64,000 nt of DNA from Paulinella micropora (lineage: Eukaryota; Cercozoa; Imbricatea; Euglyphida; Paulinellidae). Below, in pieces: positions 32,377-41,920 of the stretch. The notes beneath the pieces are model-generated. The model searched no databases. It was not told where the DNA came from and worked only from the letters and a program-made list of their open reading frames with translations. The stretch lies in NCBI GenBank assembly GCA_019918135.1, contig WBZZ01000391.1, forward strand, positions 332,501 through 396,500, read 5' to 3'. The position numbers and the translations under genes are program-made. Position 1 is the first letter of the stretch, and each line of letters begins with the position of its first letter.

Positions 32377-33516
32377 TTAAGTTTTTCTATGAGTTCGTTT
32401 CTCTCGTTGTTGGATTGCTTGGCGGTTCTCGTTGGCCGTTTTAATGTTATATTTGATTTTCTCCGCGTATGTTGTATTAGTTCCCGCCGTTAAAGTGATA
32501 TAAAGGGGGCTCTCGCCTTTAAGTTCGGCTTCCCCTTTTTGCTTCCAACACCCCGCAATTTTGGCCCCGCTTGGAAATTGTAATATAAAAAGTGTGTTGT
32601 CCGTTTCGTGTATCCGCTCGCATAAATGGCACATTGTCTGCATTAGTCTTTTTAATTTATATGTTTTCATTAGCCCTTCTTCGGTTTCCGTTTCGCTAAT
32701 GTTCTTAATCGTGTGTTGGCTCGCCTCGTGTTCCAATACGGGCACCGCTCCAAATAACTTATTAATATTAATGTCAAAGTTTTTCACCTCCGCGGGCCGT
32801 TTGTTAGTTAGTCGGTCTATGTCGTGCTCGGCCGTGGTTATTAATAGTTGTTCATAAAATTCATTTGAAACCTCGCTTAAGTCCTTTGTTATAAGGCGGT
32901 CGCCCTCAATACCTTCCACGAATTCTAATTGGCGATTATCTCCTTTTTTAACCGCATAAGGGGCCCTCATTCCGCTTGGAGTTCCACTTTTATGATAAAC
33001 GGTCAAATCATAGCCCAACTCTTTATAGTCGGGCAATTCGGCTTTAATGATTTCTTTAATTTCCGTTGCATCGCCGTAAAGTTCCCCACTATTCCCCACG
33101 AAATGAAACGAATTGACATATTTCTCTTTTTTGTTTGAATACCCGCACCCACTGCGGGCTATCATATCCTCGCCAAATAACTCAACGAAAGCCTCGCGGG
33201 CTCTTTGATAGTCGGATACTTCATTTAAGGCTCGTTCCTCCTCGGTGTCATATGTTTTGTCAATGTCAGCATATGGTTTCAAAAATAAAGCGGTTCCTAA
33301 ACTTTCCATCGAGTGCGGATTTTCCTTTATGAAATCCAATAAGTCGGGGGTCGCTACCTTTACGGCATACAATGAAGAAGCCTTCATTTCACGAAAGAAA
33401 ACCCTATAACCGCCTCCCGTGTCATTGGTATTTAATTTTTCGTCGGGGTTTTTTTCTTCCCCTTGATATACAGAGGCGGTCTCTCCCCGTCCAGCATCAG
33501 TCGCACCATCACCCAT
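32377..33516 (-). CDS. Archaeo-eukaryotic primase (left copy)
   Basis: About 379 residues from ATG 33516; the frame is open a further 24 codons to 33588, but that extension is AT-rich and hydrophobic. Features of an AEP primase: ADIDKTYD for metal binding (about residue 87 from the 33516 start), KYVNSFHFVG (about 135), and DLTVYHKSG followed by MRAPYAVKKGD (about 180-200). It reads into the helicase gene 61 bases away, which suggests a joint priming-unwinding module. Probably the replication initiator of element C. Confidence 0.75.
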   Translation of the reverse strand: MGDGATDAGRGETASVYQGEEKNPDEKLNTNDTGGGYRVFFREMKASSLYAVKVATPDLLDFIKENPHSMESLGTALFLKPYADIDKTYDTEEERALNEVSDYQRAREAFVELFGEDMIARSGCGYSNKKEKYVNSFHFVGNSGELYGDATEIKEIIKAELPDYKELGYDLTVYHKSGTPSGMRAPYAVKKGDNRQLEFVEGIEGDRLITKDLSEVSNEFYEQLLITTAEHDIDRLTNKRPAEVKNFDININKLFGAVPVLEHEASQHTIKNISETETEEGLMKTYKLKRLMQTMCHLCERIHETDNTLFILQFPSGAKIAGCWKQKGEAELKGESPLYITLTAGTNTTYAEKIKYNIKTANENRQAIQQREKRTHRKT

Positions 33517-33661
33517 CTTTTTTTTTATATTCTTACAAAAATACTTTATTAAAAAATAAATAATTAATTGATATACATATTTTAACAATTATTTAAATGA
33601 TAATTATGAATATTGATTTAAATAATTAATTTATACAGAAATATATAAAGCATAATATAAT
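33517..33661. promoter_or_regulatory. Divergent promoter with ATTTAAAT dyad (left arm)
   Basis: The gap separates primase (leftward) and AT-hook gene (rightward). It holds an inverted repeat, ATTATTTAAAT and ATTTAAATAATT, around a short spacer (about 33590-33630), plus a TATATAAAG and ATAATATAAT box before the right-hand ATG. Mirror copy at 38377-38521. Confidence 0.5.
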
Positions 33662-34117
33662 ATGACCGACGACAACAAACCCGACAGCACCACCAACGGC
33701 ACCACCCCCGAACATAACACCCCTGAGCGTAAAAAACGCGGTCGTCCAAATGGTATTATTAATAAAGGCCTTGAAGCCCCGCTTCCGTTTAAAACCGAGG
33801 TAAAAAACGGAGTTTCATATTATCACGCATATGTCCCCCGTAAAATGAAAGACGGCAAAATATTATATTATCGTCATACGACCACATATGAGCAGGTTAT
33901 TGACAGGAAAAAGCGGGCGGTTTATGGTAAGCCAAATTATATCCAAAAAAAGAAAGCCAAAACAAACCAAATTAAAACGACACTAAACGAAAAACTTGAT
34001 AATTTCTCACTTCAAGAGCTTGAAACAATCAACAGAATTTTCAAAGAGGTCAATATTGAAGAAGTTAAAAATTCCATCATTAGACTTCATGGCCCTCAAT
34101 TGGTTGCACCAGTATAA
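33662..34117 (+). CDS. AT-hook DNA-binding protein (left copy)
   Basis: 151 residues. An AT-hook core, KKRGRPNG, lies at about residues 24-31. A central beta-type region (YHAYVPRKMKDGKILYYRHT) recalls the small DNA-binding domain at the front of some tyrosine integrases and AP2-like proteins. The C-terminal part is a helix. It reads toward the centre and may regulate the central genes or bind the arms. The right copy differs at a few C-terminal residues. Confidence 0.65.
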   Translation: MTDDNKPDSTTNGTTPEHNTPERKKRGRPNGIINKGLEAPLPFKTEVKNGVSYYHAYVPRKMKDGKILYYRHTTTYEQVIDRKKRAVYGKPNYIQKKKAKTNQIKTTLNEKLDNFSLQELETINRIFKEVNIEEVKNSIIRLHGPQLVAPV

Positions 34118-34322
34118 CCCGCAACTTAAAGAGCGTCGCGGAGACGACGACACACAAAGAGATTTTTGTTATATATGAAAAAATCAATCGTGATTTTTGT
34201 TATATAACACGAATTGAAAATTCGTTTATATATGAAATGGCTTCCTCGTATCGACGGGGACTATTTCTTTTTTTATATAGAATTGTTGATTTCAACAACT
34301 TTGAAAACAACACGGGGACGAA
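34118..34322. promoter_or_regulatory. Arm-edge promoter with repeated GATTTTTGTTATAT and stem-loops (left)
   Basis: Two direct copies of the GATTTTTGTTATAT segment, a CGAATT/AATTCG stem, a GTTGAAATCAAC stem and a TTTATATAG box precede the shared start codon at 34323. The same block precedes the start codon at the right arm edge. Confidence 0.55.
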
Positions 34323-34757
34323 ATGAACTTACCAGAATTTTTTGAAAACTACACGAAGGAAAAATTAAACAAAGGTCTCCGCTACAATTGCAACAACGGG
34401 ACTTATAACCTTTGTCCGTCGTGTATTAATGGACGACACGGGAACGATACCTACAAAAATGCCCTTGAACATGTGGAAAAATCCGAACCAAGACCAGCGG
34501 ACACAAAACCGATACTTAAGGAAAAATTAAAAGGGATGATATCAATCACAAAAATGTTTATGGCAATTTTAGCAGACGAGGTAAAAAATGGCTTAGTTGC
34601 TTCAAGTTATAAAAGAATTCTTCAAGGTGAAGGAAACAGCGGGCCATTATACACAATAACAAACACAGAAAGCGGTAAGCCAATAATTTATACGGTTTCC
34701 AAATCTCATTATGACGGACTATACAGAACGATAAACGAACAAGCAAAACAGATATGA
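34323..34757 (+). CDS. Central gene 1 of element C, possible zinc site
   Basis: 144 residues. The early part has CNNG and CPSC plus a nearby His (one possible zinc knot); the rest is mixed. The start codon belongs to the inverted arm, the rest to the unique centre. Its stop overlaps the next start as ATGA. Function unknown. Confidence 0.6.
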   Translation: MNLPEFFENYTKEKLNKGLRYNCNNGTYNLCPSCINGRHGNDTYKNALEHVEKSEPRPADTKPILKEKLKGMISITKMFMAILADEVKNGLVASSYKRILQGEGNSGPLYTITNTESGKPIIYTVSKSHYDGLYRTINEQAKQI

Positions 34758-35080
34758 AAAAAGAAATTTCTATTAATGAATTTGAAAAAACGAAAAAAGA
34801 ACTTAAACAATTAAGGGGGGAATTGAAGCAAGCCACGGCGACCACAAAGCAACTTCAAGAAAATAACCGTCAATTGAAATCAAAATATAAAACATTATTA
34901 CACCAGAAAGAAAGGAAACCGAAGAAAGAAGAACCAGACGACGAAGGCGAACCAGACGACGAAGGCGAACCAGAACCGCCATATATAAAAGAAGGCGAAC
35001 CAGACCCGCCCATAGAAGAAGGCGAACCAGACCCGCCCATAGAAGAAGGCGAGCCGTGCTTGTTTAATTATTCATTATGA
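34754..35080 (+). CDS. Central gene 2 of element C: coiled coil plus acidic Pro repeats
   Basis: 108 residues: a Lys/Glu/Gln-rich coiled coil (about residues 5-55), then repeats of EGEPDDE and EGEPDPPIE. It overlaps the preceding gene by four bases (ATGA), as in compact viral or bacterial operons. The tandem DNA repeats coding for the tail could expand or contract. Confidence 0.6.
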   Translation: MKKEISINEFEKTKKELKQLRGELKQATATTKQLQENNRQLKSKYKTLLHQKERKPKKEEPDDEGEPDDEGEPEPPYIKEGEPDPPIEEGEPDPPIEEGEPCLFNYSL

Positions 35081-35370
35081 TATTCTTTAAACGAATAAGA
35101 AGACAACACACACAGAACAAAATTCATAATCGGGTCGGTATCCATATTATATATATAATTTTTTTTTCTTTAACTTTGGAATTATATTATTATCTCTTTA
35201 TTTTAACAACTACAGAATTATAAAATGTTTCGTCTTCGTCGGCCACTATATTGGAAACTCTAACGGGAATAATTAATTTAGGGCGGGATAACATTTAGCG
35301 GACTATATTATATAATTTATAATTTTTTTTACGAAAGTTTATTATGAGTTTATAAAGGGTTTATTATAAA

Positions 35371-35637
35371 ATGGACGGCTTTTGTAATAGGTGTAAAATC
35401 AGAAAAAGATACTTATCTTATTCATATTGTCAGCGATGTCGAACATATATGGCCTCTTATCCAAAAAGACGGGAAGCCAATGCTAAGGCGTATCAAAAGC
35501 GAAAACAACGAGAACGAGAAACAAAGCAACAAAGGCAACAAAGGCAACAAGAGCAACAAGAGCAACAAGGGCACAAGAGCAACAACAAGGGGGGCAACAA
35601 CCGCCAAATATCGATATTAAAATATCAGAGAAATTAG
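35371..35637 (+). CDS. Central gene 3 of element C: CxxC finger with Gln-rich tail
   Basis: 88 residues: FCNRCK and YCQRCR make a four-cysteine site, then a basic helix and a Gln/Arg tract encoded by CAA/GAG repeats. The preceding 290 bases (35081-35370) are AT-rich with no gene I can support. Confidence 0.55.
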   Translation: MDGFCNRCKIRKRYLSYSYCQRCRTYMASYPKRREANAKAYQKRKQRERETKQQRQQRQQEQQEQQGHKSNNKGGNNRQISILKYQRN

Positions 35638-35687
35638 AAAAACATAAATTAAATTACACGAAGAACATAAAGCAAATCGGTGAATTT

Positions 35688-35816
35688 ATGGCTTATTTAC
35701 AATTACAAATTATAAATTTACAATCTTACAAAAATGAAAATAATAAGGACATTGAAAAAATATATAAGAAATTAGAGAAATTAAAAACAAGAATAAGGGA
35801 CTTAGAAGACGATTAA
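35688..35816 (+). CDS. Short coiled-coil frame after central gene 3
   Basis: 42 residues from an internal ATG, Lys/Glu/Leu-rich (DIEKIYKKLEKLKTRIRDLE). The frame is open upstream into the CAA-repeat tract of central gene 3, so it may be a second product of that locus rather than an independent gene. Confidence 0.35.
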   Translation: MAYLQLQIINLQSYKNENNKDIEKIYKKLEKLKTRIRDLEDD

Positions 35817-35859
35817 ACTTTTATCTTTAACAGAATGAAGAAATTCTATTTTATATAAT

Positions 35860-36327
35860 ATGTCGGATATCATCGAAGACATAGTTTTAAAGAGTTGTCT
35901 AAAATGCGGAATGGACAAACACAAAAGCAAATTTAAAAAAGGTTATAATGTATGTAAAGAATGTGCGAAATCTAAAAAAAGCCAAATAAAGAACCTATGC
36001 GAAAAAATAGATTACTTACACGAAACAACAGAAATGACAGAAAACGAAATCGAAATATTATTTAGTCGTTATAGAACATGTTTAAGAGAGGCTAAACAAC
36101 AAGGGTCTGAAGGGCTACTGACGAAAGCTTTTAATAATAAATTGTTTGAATTAGTCGGCGAATTTTGCGAGGCTTTAGACATTAAACCAGAACCGCCCCG
36201 CCGTGTCGTGCGAGGAGATACCATATTATTTATCGGGGAAAATACGCCCGTAGAATACAGACCATTAAATTTAAGGCAAGTAAAAAGCCCAGAGCCCCCA
36301 TTAATCGACACAGAAAACGATAATTAA
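35860..36327 (+). CDS. Central gene 4 of element C: zinc-ribbon protein
   Basis: 155 residues. CLKCGMDK and VCKECAKSKK form a four-cysteine zinc site near the N-terminus, followed by helices and an acidic Pro-rich tail. A TTTATATAATATG box overlaps the start codon. Similar small Zn proteins are common in giant viruses and phages; no specific role can be given. Confidence 0.6.
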   Translation: MSDIIEDIVLKSCLKCGMDKHKSKFKKGYNVCKECAKSKKSQIKNLCEKIDYLHETTEMTENEIEILFSRYRTCLREAKQQGSEGLLTKAFNNKLFELVGEFCEALDIKPEPPRRVVRGDTILFIGENTPVEYRPLNLRQVKSPEPPLIDTENDN

Positions 36328-36384
36328 ATTTATGTATATATTTTTTATAGATACTATATATAAGACCAGTATATACAGGGGGGT

Positions 36385-36561
36385 ATGTCGTCTATACCAC
36401 AGCAGACTATAGCAGATAAATTCAATAGAATTATTGAAACCATAGACGAGGTAGAAGACCCCCGTTTATTAGTATATTTGGACACATTACAACTATATAT
36501 ACAGGCTAGAATTGACAATGTCATTTTAGACAGTCCAGAATACGAAACAATAACAAATTAA
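36385..36561 (+). CDS. Central gene 5 of element C, 58 residues
   Basis: A short helical frame (ADKFNRIIETIDEVEDPRL) preceded by ACTATATATAAG. It lies cleanly between two other genes with a spacing of about 60 and 30 bases, which supports it. No family recognised. Confidence 0.5.
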   Translation: MSSIPQQTIADKFNRIIETIDEVEDPRLLVYLDTLQLYIQARIDNVILDSPEYETITN

Positions 36562-36592
36562 AAGAGTGTCGCGGAGACAACGAATTAAAAAA

Positions 36593-37156
36593 ATGTCTAT
36601 ATTGACAGAAGCCAAAGCGGGCTTAAATAAAGATGTTTTCAATATAGTTTTAGTCTATGCGGGCTATGGCAAAAAATGCTTTCAATGTGGTGAAAATGCC
36701 ACATGTCGGCGGGGTTATGCTTACCAGATGACAACCGCGGACGGCCACTATGGAAGCGAAACAGACATTAAAATTATATTCAAAATGTTTCATGACATAA
36801 GAGAAAGCGGGAACCCGTGGAAGGTATGGAACGATAAAAAACATGTCTTTAAAGAATTTAATATAACTATAGATAAAATATTATTAATATCACGAAATCA
36901 CGACAAACACACCCTATACGGGATTATAGAAAAAATACCAGATAATTTAGAACCCCTTATAAAAAAATTAGAATTCAAAAAATATCTTAAATATAACTCG
37001 GCGGAATTTTTTATTTATAAGCGGTTAATGAGGGACGACAGCCCCTTAAAACTATTAAAAACAACTAAAACTAAAAGCGGAAGTTTTTATACAGGGATAA
37101 GACAAGAAATTAAATTTAAATGTTTTTTTCGTGGTTGTGGTAATACTATGACTTAA
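36593..37156 (+). CDS. Central gene 6 of element C, unknown
   Basis: 187 residues from ATG 36593; the frame is open upstream to 36566 without an ATG. A CFQCGENATC site lies near residue 30 and further cysteines (CFFRGC) lie near the end, together perhaps one zinc site. It is convergent with the gene at 37182-37715. Confidence 0.55.
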   Translation: MSILTEAKAGLNKDVFNIVLVYAGYGKKCFQCGENATCRRGYAYQMTTADGHYGSETDIKIIFKMFHDIRESGNPWKVWNDKKHVFKEFNITIDKILLISRNHDKHTLYGIIEKIPDNLEPLIKKLEFKKYLKYNSAEFFIYKRLMRDDSPLKLLKTTKTKSGSFYTGIRQEIKFKCFFRGCGNTMT

Positions 37157-37161
37157 AATTA

Positions 37162-37183
37162 GACACAACACATGTGTTGTGTC
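37162..37183. terminator. Perfect 22-bp palindrome between convergent genes
   Basis: GACACAACACA followed by its exact reverse complement, directly between the 3' ends of the two central genes; a second stem (GTCCGC-AA-GCGGAC) follows at 37188-37201. Position suggests a two-way transcription end or RNA-stability element; the function is inferred. Confidence 0.55.
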
Positions 37184-37715
37184 ATTTGTCCGCAAGCGGA
37201 CTAAAATTATAATGTAAGAAGTCTTCAATGATAGAAACATGTTTATTTATTTTGATTATGTATTCCTTTGAATTATATAAATCAAATTCTATCATAGCCC
37301 CTTTTAAATTCTTGTAAATGTCCAATATTTCTTTTTTTTCTTTATTATTTAAATATTTCTTTAATTTTCCTTTTTGTTTGGTTAAGCCACATAAGCAAGA
37401 CTTAAAGCAATAAAAGATATTTTCGGGGTTTATAAATTTCATTTCGTTTAATACAAAAAAGGGCTTATCATTAAAGTTTTTATATATGTAAGTATCTACA
37501 AGCCCGCGGAGTGTGTCAAACATTTTATATATTTCTTCGTTGCCCTTGTAATACTTGGAACGGAACCCATAATTAAAACCTAAAATATGCCTTATATGTT
37601 GTATTTTGCGGAGTGTATCACTCGTATGAATTGATAATAAATATAAGCGGGTTTCTTCGTGGTATTCTTTAATAATGTCTTGTATTACCAAGGGCAATTT
37701 AATATAAATTTCCAT
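37182..37715 (-). CDS. Central gene 7 of element C, F-box-like start
   Basis: 177 residues starting at the right arm edge. The first 20 residues (KLPLVIQDIIKEYHEE) resemble the F-box-like LP..i...I..y pattern of many large-virus proteins, but too little remains to call a domain. The rest is helical and Lys-rich. Its start codon lies in the inverted arm, like that of central gene 1. Confidence 0.55.
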   Translation of the reverse strand: MEIYIKLPLVIQDIIKEYHEETRLYLLSIHTSDTLRKIQHIRHILGFNYGFRSKYYKGNEEIYKMFDTLRGLVDTYIYKNFNDKPFFVLNEMKFINPENIFYCFKSCLCGLTKQKGKLKKYLNNKEKKEILDIYKNLKGAMIEFDLYNSKEYIIKINKHVSIIEDFLHYNFSPLADK

Positions 37716-37920
37716 TTCGTCCCCGTGTTGTTTTCAAAGTTGTTGAAATCAACAATTCTATATAAAAAAAGAAATAGTCCCCGTCGATACGAGGAAACCA
37801 TTTCATATATAAACGAATTTTCAATTCGTGTTATATAACAAAAATCACGAGTGATTTTTTCATATATAACAAAAATCTCTTTGTGTGTCGTCGTCTCCGC
37901 GACGCTCTTTAAGTTGCGGG
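37716..37920. promoter_or_regulatory. Arm-edge promoter (right copy)
   Basis: Mirror of 34118-34322, driving central gene 7 instead of central gene 1. Confidence 0.55.
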
Positions 37921-38376
37921 TTATACTGGTGCAACCAATGAAGGGCCATGAAATCTAATGATGGAATTTTTAACTTCTTCAATATTGACCTCTTTGAAAA
38001 TTCTGTTGATTGTTTCAAGCTCTTGAAGTGAGAAATTATCAAGTTTTTCGTTTAGTGTCGTTTTAATTTGGTTTGTTTTGGCTTTCTTTTTTTGGATATA
38101 ATTTGGCTTACCATAAACCGCCCGCTTTTTCCTGTCAATAACCTGCTCATATGTGGTCGTATGACGATAATATAATATTTTGCCGTCTTTCATTTTACGG
38201 GGGACATATGCGTGATAATATGAAACTCCGTTTTTTACCTCGGTTTTAAACGGAAGCGGGGCTTCAAGGCCTTTATTAATAATACCATTTGGACGACCGC
38301 GTTTTTTACGCTCAGGGGTGTTATGTTCGGGGGTGGTGCCGTTGGTGGTGCTGTCGGGTTTGTTGTCGTCGGTCAT
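37921..38376 (-). CDS. AT-hook DNA-binding protein (right copy)
   Basis: 151 residues, same as 33662-34117 except a few residues near the C-terminus. Confidence 0.65.
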   Translation of the reverse strand: MTDDNKPDSTTNGTTPEHNTPERKKRGRPNGIINKGLEAPLPFKTEVKNGVSYYHAYVPRKMKDGKILYYRHTTTYEQVIDRKKRAVYGKPNYIQKKKAKTNQIKTTLNEKLDNFSLQELETINRIFKEVNIEEVKNSIIRFHGPSLVAPV

Positions 38377-38521
38377 ATTATATTATGCTTTATATATTTC
38401 TGTATAAATTAATTATTTAAATCAATATTCATAATTATCATTTAAATAATTGTTAAAATATGTATATCAATTAATTATTTATTTTTTAATAAAGTATTTT
38501 TGTAAGAATATAAAAAAAAAG
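38377..38521. promoter_or_regulatory. Divergent promoter with ATTTAAAT dyad (right copy)
   Basis: Mirror of 33517-33661. Confidence 0.5.
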
Positions 38522-39661
38522 ATGGGTGATGGTGCGACTGATGCTGGACGGGGAGAGACCGCCTCTGTATATCAAGGGGAAGAAAAAAACCCCGACGAAA
38601 AATTAAATACCAATGACACGGGAGGCGGTTATAGGGTTTTCTTTCGTGAAATGAAGGCTTCTTCATTGTATGCCGTAAAGGTAGCGACCCCCGACTTATT
38701 GGATTTCATAAAGGAAAATCCGCACTCGATGGAAAGTTTAGGAACCGCTTTATTTTTGAAACCATATGCTGACATTGACAAAACATATGACACCGAGGAG
38801 GAACGAGCCTTAAATGAAGTATCCGACTATCAAAGAGCCCGCGAGGCTTTCGTTGAGTTATTTTGCGAGGATATGATAGCCCGCAGTGGGTGCGGGTATT
38901 CAAACAAAAAAGAGAAATATGTCAATTCGTTTCATTTCGTGGGGAATAGTGGGGAACTTTACGGCGATGCAACGGAAATTAAAGAAATCATTAAAGCCGA
39001 ATTGCCCGACTATAAAGAGTTGGGCTATGATTTGACCGTTTATCATAAAAGTGGAACTCCAAGCGGAATGAGGGCCCCTTATGCGGTTAAAAAAGGAGAT
39101 AATCGCCAATTAGAATTCGTGGAAGGTATTGAGGGCGACCGCCTTATAACAAAGGACTTAAGCGAGGTTTCAAATGAATTTTATGAACAACTATTAATAA
39201 CCACGGCCGAGCACGACATAGACCGACTAACTAACAAACGGCCCGCGGAGGTGAAAAACTTTGACATTAATATTAATAAGTTATTTGGAGCGGTGCCCGT
39301 ATTGGAACACGAGGCGAGCCAACACACGATTAAGAACATTAGCGAAACGGAAACCGAAGAAGGGCTAATGAAAACATATAAATTAAAAAGACTAATGCCG
39401 ACAATGTGCCATTTATGCGAGCGGATACACGAAACGGACAACACACTTTTTATATTACAATTTCCAAGCGGGGCCAAAATTGCGGGGTGTTGGAAGCAAA
39501 AAGGGGAAGCCGAACTTAAAGGCGAGAGCCCCCTTTATATCACTTTAACGGCGGGAACTAATACAACATACGCGGAGAAAATCAAATATAACATTAAAAC
39601 GGCCAACGAGAACCGCCAAGCAATCCAACAACGAGAGAAACGAACTCATAGAAAAACTTAA
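38522..39661 (+). CDS. Archaeo-eukaryotic primase (right copy)
   Basis: Same product as 32377-33516 with very few substitutions; reads outward into the helicase gene. Confidence 0.75.
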   Translation: MGDGATDAGRGETASVYQGEEKNPDEKLNTNDTGGGYRVFFREMKASSLYAVKVATPDLLDFIKENPHSMESLGTALFLKPYADIDKTYDTEEERALNEVSDYQRAREAFVELFCEDMIARSGCGYSNKKEKYVNSFHFVGNSGELYGDATEIKEIIKAELPDYKELGYDLTVYHKSGTPSGMRAPYAVKKGDNRQLEFVEGIEGDRLITKDLSEVSNEFYEQLLITTAEHDIDRLTNKRPAEVKNFDININKLFGAVPVLEHEASQHTIKNISETETEEGLMKTYKLKRLMPTMCHLCERIHETDNTLFILQFPSGAKIAGCWKQKGEAELKGESPLYITLTAGTNTTYAEKIKYNIKTANENRQAIQQREKRTHRKT

Positions 39662-39722
39662 CATTATTGGGGCGGACATAATACACACTAAAGAGGCCTT
39701 TTGTAGCGATATTAAAGAATTT

Positions 39723-41282
39723 ATGGAAGAACAATACAAGCCGACCCCAACATATGACATTATAGCAATTAAAAGCGGATTAGGCACAGGCAAGACGACG
39801 GCAAACTCTAAGGCGATTACCGACCTTATTTTAAATTGTGGAGAAATAACAACTTTGATACGCGGGGCTAAATTGACACCAACGACCATTAAAAAATACG
39901 CGGGGGTAGAAAAATTAAAAAATAACCACTTGGCCAGCGAAATATTAGAAAAACATAAAAGGGACTACCCGACCGCGATATTAGAACTGTCAAAGAAAAA
40001 ACCCTTTAAATCAATCATAAGCAGTTATCGACGGACACTCGCGAGCGACTATAAAAACAAATACCCCTTAAATGTGGATTACAGAGACGAGCCAAAGGGG
40101 AAAATTAAAAAGAATAATCAAACCATTCAGGCCGATAGTTTCCACAGAATACCGATAAGCGGGGAGCCAATAAATAAATTAGTCATTGACGAGGCCGACC
40201 AATTCATAAAACACTTAACGAGCGACACTTTCAAGAAGTCCCGAAACAATAAGAATAATTGGGAGATGATTAAATACGTAATAGGCACGGCCGACCAAAT
40301 AATATTAATGTCTGGCACACTAAAAGCCGACGATATAGAATTTTTTCAAAACATAAGGCGGAAAATCTTCCGCGGGACAAAGACTTTATTTATTAACAAT
40401 GAGCCCCCGAGCAAGACAAAACGGCACACTCGTATTAAGGAGGGCAATATCGGCGAGGCTTACGAACAGATTATTAAATTAAGAAAGGAGGACAAAAAAA
40501 TACTAGTCCCCGCGAATATCGGCAAAAGACGGCTTAGAACATTGGCGAAAATGTTGAAGAGAGATGGGCACAAGGTGCTATTAATAACGGGCGAGACCAA
40601 CAAAACGGAGGAAGTCCGAGAAGCAATGGCCAACGACTACAAGAAATGGGCGGAATATGATATAGTCATTTATAGTCCAGCAATTACGGGAGGCCTCGAT
40701 TATTCATATAAAGGGATTTTTAATAATATTGTGGCCGTTGCTTGTAATAAAACTAATATGAGCGGGGATTTCTTCCAGATGTTGGGAAGAATACGGCACC
40801 CGATAGAAAACGACATATACTTATTTTATAAAAATTACAACATAGCGACCATAGAAAGTGAAACTCAATATTTAAGGCAATTGAGTGCGAGCCTTAACAT
40901 AATACATAAGCGGGAAGAAATAGCCCCTTTGGCAGATTGGACTTATAACCGATATGGGGCCGTGGATGTAGTGGCAAACGATTATATAAAATTGTTGGCT
41001 AAAAACAAAGTAGAACAGAACAAAGACGCGAGGCAATGGATACAGAATTTAATAAAGTATTTCATAATAGCCGACTATGAAATAAGCGACCTTGACACAC
41101 CAGACGCGAGCGAGCCGACAATAAAAGGGGCAAAAATAACAGAAGCAATAATTAAAAAAGAGGATGCGACCGCGGTATTTAATGCCCGAACCATTACAGA
41201 TAAGGAATACGAAAATTTGAAGAAAGAAACCGAGAAGGAATGGACACCCGCCGAAGAGTTGGAGTTTAAAAAAGCAAAATAA
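39723..41282 (+). CDS. SF2 helicase, origin-binding-protein-like (right copy)
   Basis: Same product as 30756-32315, 519 residues, with all motifs present. Confidence 0.75.
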   Translation: MEEQYKPTPTYDIIAIKSGLGTGKTTANSKAITDLILNCGEITTLIRGAKLTPTTIKKYAGVEKLKNNHLASEILEKHKRDYPTAILELSKKKPFKSIISSYRRTLASDYKNKYPLNVDYRDEPKGKIKKNNQTIQADSFHRIPISGEPINKLVIDEADQFIKHLTSDTFKKSRNNKNNWEMIKYVIGTADQIILMSGTLKADDIEFFQNIRRKIFRGTKTLFINNEPPSKTKRHTRIKEGNIGEAYEQIIKLRKEDKKILVPANIGKRRLRTLAKMLKRDGHKVLLITGETNKTEEVREAMANDYKKWAEYDIVIYSPAITGGLDYSYKGIFNNIVAVACNKTNMSGDFFQMLGRIRHPIENDIYLFYKNYNIATIESETQYLRQLSASLNIIHKREEIAPLADWTYNRYGAVDVVANDYIKLLAKNKVEQNKDARQWIQNLIKYFIIADYEISDLDTPDASEPTIKGAKITEAIIKKEDATAVFNARTITDKEYENLKKETEKEWTPAEELEFKKAK

Positions 41283-41290
41283 AAAAGGAG

Positions 41291-41494
41291 ATGTTGAAGG
41301 ACAACACGGACGAACCGAAAAACGATTTATTCTATAAGATAATATTTGACGACGACAGACTGAGGCAGTATATATGGAATTATAGACCATATAATAAGGA
41401 TGTAGAAGACAAATTAAGCGAAGGATTAAAAGCGGTTGAACGGCAAGACAAAAAGCGAAACGAGAAGAACGGAACAAAAAGCAGGAATGGCTAG
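41291..41494 (+). CDS. Small protein downstream of the helicase (right copy)
   Basis: Same product as 30544-30747. Confidence 0.5.
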   Translation: MLKDNTDEPKNDLFYKIIFDDDRLRQYIWNYRPYNKDVEDKLSEGLKAVERQDKKRNEKNGTKSRNG

Positions 41495-41550
41495 CAAAAG
41501 AAGAAGAATTAGTTTTATACACGACTGACACGAAGAAACAAAAAAAGATT

Positions 41551-41766
41551 ATGAACCATATGAGCGACCCTTCAAACAAATCATTTCTTAGAGACACATT
41601 ATATTTTATTAATACCGCTATGAGAGCGGAATGGGGGGTTTCATTGACTGCGACCAATAAACATGCAACATATTACGAAATAAAACCGAATAAAACATTA
41701 GATATAATGTTTAAGAAAGAAGAAGAATTAAGGACAATTAACGGGTGGCCGTATTTAGGCGAATGA
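41551..41766 (+). CDS. Small protein of element C arm (right copy)
   Basis: Same product as 30272-30487; ends just before the iteron array. Confidence 0.45.
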   Translation: MNHMSDPSNKSFLRDTLYFINTAMRAEWGVSLTATNKHATYYEIKPNKTLDIMFKKEEELRTINGWPYLGE

Positions 41767-41781
41767 ATAAGTTTGTTAATG

Positions 41782-41920
41782 TGGGGTATCTTTTTTTTTA
41801 TTATGTTTGATTATGTTTGGGGTATCTTTTTTTGGGGTATCTTTTTTTGGGGTATCTTTTTTTGGGGTATCTTTTTTTGGGGTATCTTTTTTTTGTTATG
41901 TTTGGGGTATCTTTTTTTTT
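41782..41920. repeat. Array of seven GGGGTATC iteron-like units (right arm)
   Basis: Mirror of the array at 30119-30256, also seven copies. Confidence 0.8.

Larger units (their letters stand above)
29856..34325. repeat. Left inverted arm of element C
   Basis: Pairs with 37713-42184. The arms differ at only a few positions. Its inner edge is the start codon at 34323-34325, shared with the right arm. Its outer edge abuts the end of element A. Confidence 0.95.

Noticed and set aside
31720-33563. Plus-strand frames opposite the left-arm helicase and primase
   Set aside because: They are complements of genes with full enzyme motifs, and the mirror copies in the right arm behave the same way.
37162-37201. 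A tRNA or structured RNA between convergent genes of C
   Set aside because: Only two simple palindromes are present, too short for a tRNA cloverleaf.
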